The translations under genes were made by a program, and so were the position numbers. The notes under the pieces were generated by a model. It did not search any database, was not told the DNA's origin, and was given only the letters and a program-made list of their open reading frames with translations. From Pontibacter aquaedesilientis (GTDB lineage: Bacteria; Bacteroidota; Bacteroidia; Cytophagales; Hymenobacteraceae), in NCBI RefSeq assembly GCF_014773225.1, contig NZ_JACXAJ010000006.1:151263-215262 (forward strand): DNA of 64,000 bases, read 5' to 3'. Position 1 is the first letter of the stretch. Each line of letters starts with the position of its first letter. Shown in pieces: positions 57,134 to 64,000 of the stretch.

Positions 57134-58207
57134 TTATTGCCCATAGTTCATTATTCTTTTTAAGCTTGTATGTCTTTCAAATCTGTTCGCCTTCTTATTA
57201 GTACCTTCCTTTGCCATAGACTGATACTTATACAATTCACTCACAACTTCAGGGAAAAACTGTGTTAAAAGATTCTCATTCTCATAATTGTCAATGAATT
57301 TTCTATAATTATCGATTTGCTTTTCGCTCAAAGAATCGGCTGTGTTTGTAATGTCATAGATTACTGTGAAAAGGCTGTAAAAATGAACTTGGCGTTTTAA
57401 TATATTTTGTCTCTCACTATTAGAGCCAATCACTTTATCAATTTCCTTGATTACGCTAATGAATCTTCTTTTATCCTCTTCCTTATCTGGATATTCATCA
57501 TTATAGAGATCATATATTTGATTCAAGTTAGCATTTCCAGTATCTTCTTCTATCCCTTTTTTTAGGAAGACTAATAAAGTACTAACAGCTGAGATATCTC
57601 GCATTCTTCTCCTATCTGCTAAGCTAAATAGTTTGTTATCATCCCAAAATTTGAGCTCACTTAGCTTGGCTGCGAGATTCATAAATTCTCCTTGAAATTC
57701 AGCATTTCTAAGCTCTTGAGGATTCAAAGTCATATTATTACTATTGAGCCTCAAAAACATGCTTACAATTGTAGAGCGTGGAATTTGGTATCGAACAATC
57801 CTAATAGAAAAAACATATGACCATATTGCTTTCTTATCCTCTACATCTAAATCCTTGAAAAAACGATCTTGTATTCGCTCTTTTATAGGATTAGATTCAT
57901 CTAAATAGGATTGTCTTAGTTTGAAAATATTCCCTATAAATTGGAATATTGCTCCGCACCTTTGTTGTCCATCTATGATAGAATATTTTGTGTCGCCAGT
58001 ATTTTCATCAGTTCCTGTATTCCACAAATATATTTCGGGTATTGGATATCCATTTAGAATAGACTCAATAAGCTGGACTTGATTTTTTAAGATCCATACA
58101 TAATTTCGTTGGAATGAATTATCAACCTCTAACATCCCTTTCTCATTTAAGTCATGAAGCCATTTTACGGTTTGCGGCTGTATATCTATTTGTTCAATTA
58201 GTTTCAT
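57134..58207 (-). CDS. DUF262 (ParB/Srx-like) protein without an HNH domain
   Basis: A 357-residue soluble protein from ATG 58207 (a TTG one codon before it also fits). The DUF262 signature is intact: SFQRNYVWILKNQVQLIESI (Q-R-x-Y-x-W, residues 33-38), GYPIPEIYLW and SIIDGQQRCGAIFQFI (DGQQR, 80-83). In GmrSD and SspE-type enzymes this domain binds and hydrolyses nucleotides and drives a C-terminal nuclease (DUF1524/HNH). Here the C-terminal 200 residues are helical with no HNH motif, so the effector would be another protein. It overlaps the preceding nucleotidyltransferase gene by 14 bp. Composition is AT-rich compared with the flanks and contains no TATACC motif. Confidence 0.8.
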   Translation of the reverse strand: MKLIEQIDIQPQTVKWLHDLNEKGMLEVDNSFQRNYVWILKNQVQLIESILNGYPIPEIYLWNTGTDENTGDTKYSIIDGQQRCGAIFQFIGNIFKLRQSYLDESNPIKERIQDRFFKDLDVEDKKAIWSYVFSIRIVRYQIPRSTIVSMFLRLNSNNMTLNPQELRNAEFQGEFMNLAAKLSELKFWDDNKLFSLADRRRMRDISAVSTLLVFLKKGIEEDTGNANLNQIYDLYNDEYPDKEEDKRRFISVIKEIDKVIGSNSERQNILKRQVHFYSLFTVIYDITNTADSLSEKQIDNYRKFIDNYENENLLTQFFPEVVSELYKYQSMAKEGTNKKANRFERHTSLKRIMNYGQ

Positions 58208-58784
58208 CAAACCTGCTTTTAAGTTTAGAAATGCCTTTTAGGTGATAATCTTCTACAGATTGCCAATCTGAATAAATTCTATAATTTATATCGTGTCTAA
58301 TATTAAATGTCAATTGGAGCTGAGCTTTAAAAGACAAAACTAACCTTTGCCAGTCTTCTATAATCTTATTCCCATAAGTTGGATCATCATCCTTCAAACT
58401 AATAAAACCACTAAAGATGTTTGAAGTAATTCCTAGGTAGTTTTTCAGATATTGTGATTGAGAAATCTGGCGATATGCACTCCAAATCTCATTGAATAGC
58501 TTATTTGACACAATTACCATATCAAAGTCTGAACCATCATGGAATTCTGAAAAGTCTTTGTTTGGAGAGAAACTGTAACGGGTCTTGGCACTACCAACAA
58601 TAGAAATATTGTTGAAAGGAACAGTTAATTGTTTCGAAATAAACTTCTTAAACCTATCATAATCAGAACTAAAATCTTCGCCATTTTCCTGAAAGTACCA
58701 AACTTTTTGCCCAAGTAGATATTCATAATAAATATCTATTTCGGGTTTCATTTTGATAAATTCAATTAGTTCATCCTTATCCAT
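58194..58784 (-). CDS. Nucleotidyltransferase-fold protein paired with DUF262
   Basis: A 196-residue protein. The polymerase-beta-like nucleotidyltransferase core is visible: SIVGSAKTRYS (GS motif, 64-65) followed 20 residues later by GSDFDMVIVS, with Asp 86 and Asp 88 as the two metal-binding acids. The segment in between is a charged loop. The remaining C-terminal part (FKAQLQLTFNIRHDINYR) is helical. The first of two overlapping genes: the DUF262 gene starts within its last codons. Enzymes of this fold make cyclic nucleotides, add AMP to proteins or RNA, or act as toxins; which applies cannot be decided. AT-rich, no TATACC motif. Confidence 0.72.
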   Translation of the reverse strand: MDKDELIEFIKMKPEIDIYYEYLLGQKVWYFQENGEDFSSDYDRFKKFISKQLTVPFNNISIVGSAKTRYSFSPNKDFSEFHDGSDFDMVIVSNKLFNEIWSAYRQISQSQYLKNYLGITSNIFSGFISLKDDDPTYGNKIIEDWQRLVLSFKAQLQLTFNIRHDINYRIYSDWQSVEDYHLKGISKLKSRFDETN

Positions 58785-59033
58785 CGATTCAATTCTGACT
58801 AATATGAGTTAAAGTGTAAGCTAAATAGTTTATTATTCCTATTAAGAACTAAAGCTTGTAAATCAAAATGATGATACTAAGATTTAAATGGCACCTGACT
58901 TACAATATCCAGCAACTTTGTTGACACAATCATAATACCTATGTAAAAACCTAAACCAATCACCATGACCTTGAATCCACTTGTTGTTATAACTAAAAGA
59001 TCAAGTAATAATCCCTTAGTCTTATGAGGGAGG

Positions 59034-59579
59034 TTACTCCGCAAACCCCAGCTTAATCAGCGCGAATACAGCGTAGTTGATCATGTCGCGGTAGTTGGCT
59101 TCTACGCCTTCCGAGATCAGGGTCTGGCCCTCATTGTCTTCGATCTGCTTGGTGCGGTAAAGTTTCATCAGGATGATGTCGGTGATAGAGCTCACGCGCA
59201 TGTCGCGCCAAGCCTCGCCGTAGTCATGGTTTTTGGCGTTGAGCAGTTTGATGTTTTCCTCAATGTGCTGGGTATACATGCGCTCCACCTCCTCTGCCGA
59301 AAGCGTCAGTTCGTCGCTCTCCTGCAAGCCGAGCTGCATCAGGGCGATCACGCAGTAGTTGATGATGCCCACAAACTCGTCGCGGATGTCATCCTCCACC
59401 ATTTGCTTGCCCTTCTCCTGAATGGAACGGATGCGCTGTGCCTTAATAAAGATCTGGTCGGTGATGGATGGCAATCGCAGCACGCGCCAGGCGGTGCCGT
59501 AGTCTTTGGTCTTCTTGACGAAGGTGTCTTTGCAGCGGTTTACTACCTGATTATATTCCTGGAGTGTTTGACTAATCAA
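59034..59579 (-). CDS. DUF1599 family protein
   Basis: A 181-residue protein if it starts at the TTG at 59579 (MISQTLQEYNQVVNRCKDTF), the only position that gives the normal family length of about 180; no ATG exists between there and the conserved part. It is built of two similar halves, each with a helix followed by KTKDYGTAWRVLRLPSITDQ and NHDYGEAWRDMRVSSITDII, the YGxAWRxxRxxSITD repeat of DUF1599. The function is unknown but the repeat resembles all-alpha nucleotide pyrophosphohydrolases. The gene is divergent from folP, 25 bp apart, and is usually followed by the BT_3928-family gene; here a foreign-looking cassette comes between them. Confidence 0.85.
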   Translation of the reverse strand: MISQTLQEYNQVVNRCKDTFVKKTKDYGTAWRVLRLPSITDQIFIKAQRIRSIQEKGKQMVEDDIRDEFVGIINYCVIALMQLGLQESDELTLSAEEVERMYTQHIEENIKLLNAKNHDYGEAWRDMRVSSITDIILMKLYRTKQIEDNEGQTLISEGVEANYRDMINYAVFALIKLGFAE

Positions 59580-59604
59580 CTTTTTAGCTTTAATTTTAAA
59601 ACGA

Positions 59605-60480
59605 TTGACAGATACGCCAACATTGGAATCGAAAGATAAGTTTTTTCGAAAGAAAAGTACACTTAACTGCCGCGGAAAAATCCTTTCGCTGGACACGCCG
59701 CTGGTCATGGGCATCCTCAACGTTACGCCTGACTCCTTTTTTGCCGGCAGCCGCCTCAGCTCCCGGGACGAGGTACTGCACAGAACAGAAGGCATGCTGC
59801 GCGATGGCGCCGACATACTCGACCTGGGTGGCTACTCCTCACGGCCCGGCGCGGCTGATGTATCAGTTGACCAAGAGCTGGAGCGGGTTATACCTGCCAT
59901 AGAGGCTATCGTCCGAGAATTTCCGGAGGCCGTTATTTCCGTCGATACCTTCCGGGCGAAAGTGGCCGAAGAAGCCATTGCGGCCGGTGCAGCCATTATC
60001 AACGACATATCGGGCGGCGACCTGGACGATACTATGTTCGAAACCGTGGCACGGTTGCAGGTGCCTTACATCCTCATGCACATGCGCGGCACGCCGCAGA
60101 CCATGAGCTCCCTCACCGAGTATGAGGACCTGGTGCTGGATGTGATCGATGAACTGCAGAAAAAAGTGGCCAGGCTGAAAAACCTGGGCGTGAACGACAT
60201 CATACTGGACCCCGGCTTTGGATTTGCGAAGACGATCGACCAGAACTTTGAACTCATGCGCCGGCTGGAGGAACTTCGCATTCTCGGGTTGCCGTTACTG
60301 GTGGGGGTATCCCGTAAGTCCATGACCTATAAGTTTTTGGGGATAGACCAATCGGAGGCATTGGCCGGCACAATAGCTCTCAATACCATTGCGTTAGGAA
60401 AAGGTGCCGACATTTTGCGGGTGCACGACGTAAAAGAAACTAAACAGACCATACAACTATACACGAAAGCAACGTCTTGA
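59605..60480 (+). CDS. folP: Dihydropteroate synthase
   Basis: A 291-residue TIM-barrel enzyme joining 6-hydroxymethyl-dihydropterin pyrophosphate and p-aminobenzoate in folate synthesis. Motifs: LVMGILNVTPDSFF, GADILDLGGYSSRPGA, VISVDTFRAKVAEEAIAAGA, IINDISGGDLD, PYILMHMRGTPQTM, DIILDPGFGFAKT and VGVSRKSMTYKFLG. The start is a TTG at 59605 or a second TTG at 59623 (MESKDKFFRKK aligns better with relatives); no ATG is available. The promoter must overlap that of DUF1599. The next gene starts 4 bp before its end. Confidence 0.94.
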   Translation: MTDTPTLESKDKFFRKKSTLNCRGKILSLDTPLVMGILNVTPDSFFAGSRLSSRDEVLHRTEGMLRDGADILDLGGYSSRPGAADVSVDQELERVIPAIEAIVREFPEAVISVDTFRAKVAEEAIAAGAAIINDISGGDLDDTMFETVARLQVPYILMHMRGTPQTMSSLTEYEDLVLDVIDELQKKVARLKNLGVNDIILDPGFGFAKTIDQNFELMRRLEELRILGLPLLVGVSRKSMTYKFLGIDQSEALAGTIALNTIALGKGADILRVHDVKETKQTIQLYTKATS

Positions 60481-61325
60481 TCCCTTTATTTACACTAGGT
60501 TTTTTAGAAATTGACCTGATCGACATTGTCGACATCCTGCTCGTTACGGTGCTTTTGTACCAGCTTTACAAGCTTCTGACGGGCAGTGTGGCGCTTAAGA
60601 TCTTTCTGGGCCTGCTTTCTGTATACCTGCTCTACCTGGTGGTGCGTGCGGCCGGCATGGAGTTACTCAGCATTATACTGGGCCAGTTTATGGGTGTGGG
60701 TGTGCTGGCGGCCATTATCGTGTTCCAGCCCGAAATCAGGCGGTTTCTCTTGCTCATCGGTAAAACCACGGCTTTCAACAACGACCGTTTCTTCAGAAGT
60801 TTTCCCTGGCGCCGCGAACAGGCCGACAAACTGAGTCTCACGCCCTTTATAGAAGCGGCCAAATCGCTGGCCGCCAAAAACACGGGAGCCCTGATCGTGT
60901 TTGCCAAGAGCTCTGAACTGAAATACTACGCTGAGTCCGGCGACCTGATCGACGCTGTGATTTCCAAGCGCCTTCTGATGTCTATTTTTAATAAAACCAG
61001 TCCGCTGCACGACGGTGCCGTGATCATCTCGAGCAACCGCATCAAGGCGGCCCGCTGTATCCTGCCTGTCACAGAGAATAATGAGATTCCGGCTTCAATG
61101 GGCCTTCGTCACCGTGCCGCCATCGGCCTCACCGAAGTAACTGACAGCGTGGTATTGGTTGTATCGGAGGAGACAGGACAGATTGCGCTGGTGCGCAATG
61201 CGGAGGTATACCGCAACCTTTCTTCTGCAGACCTCCGCATGAAACTCAACCAGTTCCTGTTCGACACCGACCAGAAACCCGCCGCTGCCCCCGCTGCGGC
61301 TGAGAAGTCGGTGAGCGCAGCCTAA
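60477..61325 (+). CDS. cdaA: Diadenylate cyclase CdaA
   Basis: A 282-residue membrane-bound c-di-AMP synthase. Three TM helices at the N-terminus (IDIVDILLVTVLLYQLYKLL, LKIFLGLLSVYLLYLVVRAA, LLSIILGQFMGVGVLAAIIV) precede the DAC domain with FQPEIRRFL, the catalytic DGA in SPLHDGAVIIS (about 178) and RHR in GLRHRAAIGLTE (about 209). c-di-AMP controls potassium and cell-envelope homeostasis. A TTG start overlaps the folP stop in TTGA. The folP-cdaA pairing is widely conserved in Bacteroidota. Confidence 0.94.
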   Translation: MIPLFTLGFLEIDLIDIVDILLVTVLLYQLYKLLTGSVALKIFLGLLSVYLLYLVVRAAGMELLSIILGQFMGVGVLAAIIVFQPEIRRFLLLIGKTTAFNNDRFFRSFPWRREQADKLSLTPFIEAAKSLAAKNTGALIVFAKSSELKYYAESGDLIDAVISKRLLMSIFNKTSPLHDGAVIISSNRIKAARCILPVTENNEIPASMGLRHRAAIGLTEVTDSVVLVVSEETGQIALVRNAEVYRNLSSADLRMKLNQFLFDTDQKPAAAPAAAEKSVSAA

Positions 61326-61346
61326 GCCTCAAAAGCTACACGAGCG

Positions 61347-61369
61347 AAGCCAGCCTCTTGGGCTGGCTT
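61347..61369 (+). terminator. Terminator after cdaA
   Basis: Stem AAGCCAGCC / GGCTGGCTT with a 5-nt loop and a T run, 22 bp after the stop. Confidence 0.85.
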
Positions 61370-61627
61370 TTTTGTTGTTCGTGCCCTACGTTTCAGCTTT
61401 ATACCTCAGCAGGGAAAACGCCTGCGGTTACCGGCCGGACTGGGCATGCGCACCACAAAGTGTATAACATATTCCACACCGCGCATCTGGCTTCTACAGG
61501 TACCAATACTCAGATGACCCTATTTATCTCGCTATAATTCAACACCTTACACAAAGGACTGGTTTTTGGCATGGTTATCCTAATAGCCCCTGTGAAATCA
61601 ATTGTTAATTCACAGCGAAATGAAAAT

Positions 61628-61969
61628 ATGAAAAAGGCAACTTTCTTAGCAGCAGCTATCGCCCTTCTTGGCTTTACTTCAATTGACGTAAATGCACAAG
61701 CTCCGCAGGCGGCTCATCAAGCGCAGCAACAAACCGACAACAAAGAAAAAATCTCAAAAGAGCAACTGCCTGAACCAGTGAAAGCGGTTCTCGATCATGA
61801 GGCATATAAAGAATGGACTGTGGGTGATATCTTCAAAGTGAAGCCAGTTGAAGGCGCAGCAAATGCCAAAACGCTTTACGAGATCAGCCTGACGAATAAG
61901 GAAGGCCAGACCGGCACCATCCTGCTTGACGAAACCGGCAAAGACGCCTCAACAGAGGAGCAGCTGTAA
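61628..61969 (+). CDS. Small secreted protein of unknown function (PepSY-like pattern)
   Basis: A 113-residue protein from ATG 61628 (MKKATFLAAAIALLGFTSID, then DVNAQ as cleavage site). A Gln/Ala-rich linker (AHQAQQQTDNKEKISKEQLP) is followed by a single small domain: VKAVLDHEAYKEWTVGDIFK, TLYEISLTNKEGQTGTILLD, ending TGKDASTEEQL. The order helix, long strand pair and acidic end resembles PepSY-type or BPTI-like secreted domains of Bacteroidota. About 300 bp of upstream DNA (61326-61627) contains the cdaA terminator, TATACC near 61400 and no gene. Confidence 0.72.
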   Translation: MKKATFLAAAIALLGFTSIDVNAQAPQAAHQAQQQTDNKEKISKEQLPEPVKAVLDHEAYKEWTVGDIFKVKPVEGAANAKTLYEISLTNKEGQTGTILLDETGKDASTEEQL

Positions 61970-62024
61970 GAACTTTTAATACTATACTTAGACCCGAAAG
62001 AGCCTTCGCCATGCGAGGGCTTTT

Positions 62025-62753
62025 TTATTGGCTGATATCGAATCTTTTATAAAAATGCTCCCGCAGCAGCATCTCAGCTTCCTCCTTCAGCTTTTCGTAA
62101 TTCCTGGTTTCCGCCTCTTCCTTGGTCATAGTGACCTTTCTGCCATTTTCATCTAGGTAGGTCATCGGCATGAAGGCTCCCTGCGAATAGTTGATAATCT
62201 TGTTTTGACTGTTAATCAGGTAGTTTGTCGGGAAGCCTGTGATATGTCGGAACCCAGAAACAGACAGTACACTGACTCCCTCCGCTTGTTTTTGTGAGGG
62301 TACTACCAAAATCTGCTTTCCATACTTTTTGGCCGTGTTCGCCAGCTTTTCACCTGCCATGTCCTGAAAAAGCACGACGAATTCTACCTTATCGGCATAC
62401 TCCTCTGCCACCTTGTTCAGGGCCGGGATTTCGAACATGCAAGGACCACACCAGGTGGCCGAAGTGACCAACATGACAGGCTTAATTGTTTTCCCAAGCG
62501 CAACTTGCCGGTTATCCAGGGTAACAAAGGTATGGTTGTCGGTATAGGAGCCGATGATGCTGTATTTCACCGAATCGGAGTAGGCCAGGGCTAGCTGCTC
62601 ATCTTTATCCTTCCAGGCCTTCTCTACCAAAGTCCTGTAGTGGACCAACCGTGGCTGAATACCGGAAAATGATTTTCGGTCTGTCGTTTTACCCTGGCTG
62701 TATCCCGTTAAGGCCCATAGACCCAGCAAGGCCAATCCCAATATACGTTTCAC
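62025..62753 (-). CDS. Periplasmic TlpA-type thioredoxin with an extended N-terminus
   Basis: A 242-residue protein with signal peptide KRILGLALLGLWALTGYSQG. After about 70 residues of unknown fold (RLVHYRTLVEKAWKDKDEQL) the thioredoxin domain has TSATWCGPCMFEIPALNKVA with the CGPC active site and GFRHITGFPTNYLIN with the cis-Pro. The end is a charged helical tail. Peroxiredoxin-like partners are not adjacent. The upstream PLDc_N-type gene starts 3 bp before it and is probably in the same transcript. Confidence 0.87.
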   Translation of the reverse strand: MKRILGLALLGLWALTGYSQGKTTDRKSFSGIQPRLVHYRTLVEKAWKDKDEQLALAYSDSVKYSIIGSYTDNHTFVTLDNRQVALGKTIKPVMLVTSATWCGPCMFEIPALNKVAEEYADKVEFVVLFQDMAGEKLANTAKKYGKQILVVPSQKQAEGVSVLSVSGFRHITGFPTNYLINSQNKIINYSQGAFMPMTYLDENGRKVTMTKEEAETRNYEKLKEEAEMLLREHFYKRFDISQ

Positions 62754-62756
62754 TCG

Positions 62757-62960
62757 CTATACCTTTGTTCTTTTTTGCCAGAAAAACCAGTACGCCAGCA
62801 AGCCCAGCACCGGCACCACCCAGAGCACCACCATCCAAAGCAGGCGTTCGGTTAACGTATAATCTGTTTTAAAGATCAAGTGCACGATAGAGAGCACTAC
62901 CAGAATGTAGTAGAGACTGACAAGAACAACGATGGCTGATTGTACTGCGGCAATGTCCAT
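62757..62960 (-). CDS. PLDc_N-type small membrane protein
   Basis: A 67-residue two-TM protein: AIVVLVSLYYILVVLSIVHL and LLWMVVLWVVPVLGLLAYWF, ending in basic WQKRTKV. The second helix, with W-x-x-P-x-x-G, is the phospholipase D N-terminal (PLDc_N) motif; stand-alone versions are common and of unknown function. It is translated just before the TlpA-type gene. A diverged relative lies at 63085. Confidence 0.8.
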   Translation of the reverse strand: MDIAAVQSAIVVLVSLYYILVVLSIVHLIFKTDYTLTERLLWMVVLWVVPVLGLLAYWFFWQKRTKV

Positions 62961-62995
62961 TCTGATGGCTGGTTTTGATGATACCCAAAGTTATA

Positions 62996-63040
62996 AAAAC
63001 AAACAGCCACTTCCTTTCGAAGGAATCGGCTGTTTGTTTT
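62996..63040. terminator. Terminator between the two PLDc_N-type genes
   Basis: Stem AAAACAAACAGCC / GGCTGTTTGTTTT with an inner TTCCTTTCGAAGGAA palindrome, between the stop at 63085 and the upstream region of the gene at 62960. Confidence 0.85.
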
Positions 63041-63084
63041 AATTAATAGTTTATATTTAAGAAGTTATATTTTATTGACAATCG

Positions 63085-63318
63085 TTATAGCTTTGATGAT
63101 TCCGGATTACTATTTCCAAATTCATCGCTTCTGTTAATATATAACCAATAAGTTACCATGCCAAATACAGGTATAACCCACACAAATACTAACCATAAAA
63201 CTTTATAAATGATTAGCTTTTTGCCTTTGAAAAACAGATGAATAATTGTAATTATAAGGCCAATTAAATATACTATTAATAAAGAAAATACTATAAACTC
63301 CAAAGAAGTTAGTCTCAT
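63085..63318 (-). CDS. PLDc_N-type small membrane protein, AT-rich paralogue
   Basis: A 77-residue protein with the same plan as the gene at 62757: FSLLIVYLIGLIITIIHLFF and VLWLVFVWVIPVFGMVTYWL (W-x-x-P-x-x-G present), then a polar tail. It is much more AT-rich than its neighbour, so one of the two was probably acquired separately. Function unknown. Confidence 0.75.
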   Translation of the reverse strand: MRLTSLEFIVFSLLIVYLIGLIITIIHLFFKGKKLIIYKVLWLVFVWVIPVFGMVTYWLYINRSDEFGNSNPESSKL

Positions 63319-63330
63319 AGATTTATATTT

Positions 63331-63918
63331 TTAGCAATCACATTCTAGGGTGGTTGTTGAATAACATACATGATTTTCGGTTAAACAGGATGTATCAGTG
63401 CCTTTAACCACACATGAACTATTCCCATCTATTTCCCCTGCAGCACTATCCGCAACTCTTAATTCTGCAGCAGTACGTGTATAGCCAACATCGTGTGTGA
63501 ATTCTAAACATTTACCTGCTACTTGTAGAACAACTTTATCCGCTGCTATGGCATTATTATATCTATTTAAGCTCTGATCAATTGATTCTATATAAAGTAT
63601 ATTTGTCAAATTAAATATAATTAAATCATTACCTGTAAGGTTATCTAATGATTTATCATCTACTATACTATAAAGATTGTTGCCGTACCTGAAATTGATT
63701 GAATTAGTAGATTTGCTAATAACAGTTTTTGCTACTCCGTATTTTTCCGATGTTAATACTAGTTCAACTTTATTATTATTGAGATGAGTAACTGATAAAG
63801 TCGATTTATCAAAATTATAGACTTTCTTGTTTATGGAAACTGGTAAGGCTGTTACATCAAAAGAGTAATTATTTTTTGGTTGTGGTCTACAATGTATGAT
63901 GGTTTCTATAATAGAAAA
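63331..63918 (-). CDS. AT-rich open frame with a Cys-rich end, no clear start
   Basis: The minus-strand frame is open from 63918 (after a TAA at 63919-63921) to the stop at 63331, 195 codons, all coding-like: NNYSFDVTALPVSINKKVYN, then LVLTSEKYGVAKTVISKS, GNDLIIFNLTNILYIESIDQ and the Cys-rich end SSCVVKGTDTSCLTENHVCY with a final ECDC. No ATG lies in the frame; TTG at 63609 would give only 92 residues. It may begin upstream after a frameshift or use another start. It looks like a secreted protein domain with disulfides but has no visible signal. Family unknown. Confidence 0.45.
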   Translation of the reverse strand, partial: FSIIETIIHCRPQPKNNYSFDVTALPVSINKKVYNFDKSTLSVTHLNNNKVELVLTSEKYGVAKTVISKSTNSINFRYGNNLYSIVDDKSLDNLTGNDLIIFNLTNILYIESIDQSLNRYNNAIAADKVVLQVAGKCLEFTHDVGYTRTAAELRVADSAAGEIDGNSSCVVKGTDTSCLTENHVCYSTTTLECDC

Positions 63919-64000
63919 TTAGCTTCATGGCGCTGTAATGGTTCTGCTCTTTTTTGGAGAAGCAGGCCGTTTTTCTCACGATTCTTCGGTTTCTGGTCCT

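Noticed and set aside
1..64000. CRISPR arrays, rRNA operons, insertion sequences
   Set aside because: No regularly spaced repeats, rRNA sequence or transposase-like protein was seen anywhere in the window.

Overview
The window looks like chromosomal DNA of a Bacteroidota bacterium of the order Cytophagales, most likely a Hymenobacteraceae (Pontibacter-like) species. The signs are a type IX secretion sorting domain, many outer-membrane barrels of the Bacteroidota type, promoters with the -7 element TAnnTTTG, almost no Shine-Dalgarno sequences, and the folP-cdaA / DUF1599 / BT_3928-family neighbourhood. Genus placement is inference; no rRNA gene is present.

Layout. 0-0.85 kb: the end of an outer-membrane gene and a truncated PKD-like ORF. 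0.85-11 kb: rfbC, hflX, a SixA-type phosphatase, ppk1, a barrel protein and a large metallophosphoesterase/barrel fusion. 11-15.7 kb: signalling genes, namely an HD domain fused to a Pycsar-type membrane effector, an H-NOX haem protein, GAF proteins and three SpoIIAA/STAS-like proteins. 16-20.7 kb: tRNA-Arg(CCU), a T9SS-sorted protein, and a FAD oxidoreductase / type III polyketide synthase / methyltransferase set that probably makes a phenolic lipid or pyrone. 21.6-22.3 kb: a gene-free divergent region with a dense cluster of DnaA boxes, a candidate oriC. 22-26.7 kb: barrel, YceI, PfpI, TlpA and redoxin genes.

26.8-32.9 kb: a 5.3-kb island between two 404-bp direct repeats that duplicate the 5' part of an NlpC/P60 peptidase gene. 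It carries truncated or frameshifted genes at both ends, a nucleoside-deoxyribosyltransferase/TIR-like protein, a CoiA-like nuclease gene with an in-frame amber codon, and a SLATT-like two-TM protein with a proline-rich partner. 33-47.8 kb: housekeeping genes, an ACP-like protein without the usual serine, a TetR-controlled RND efflux operon, a LiaF-like/LytS/LytTR operon, pheS, hbd and a Rieske-fold lipoprotein. 48-54.4 kb: tRNA-Asn, a CarboxypepD_reg/barrel gene with a Spy-like partner, and a second LytS/LytTR pair. 54.5-61.3 kb: fatty acid hydroxylase, aroK, the BT_3928-family gene, an AT-rich two-gene nucleotidyltransferase + DUF262 cassette that probably splits a conserved neighbourhood, then DUF1599 and folP-cdaA. 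61.6-64 kb: small secreted and membrane proteins, ending in AT-rich DNA.

Two features act at the scale of the whole window. The hexamer TATACC/GGTATA (often CTATACCTG) recurs in every codon frame, in intergenic DNA and inside terminator loops, but is nearly absent from the island and from the DUF262 cassette. The best candidates for an undescribed system are the nucleotidyltransferase + DUF262 pair (57.1-58.8 kb) and the effector-like genes of the island.
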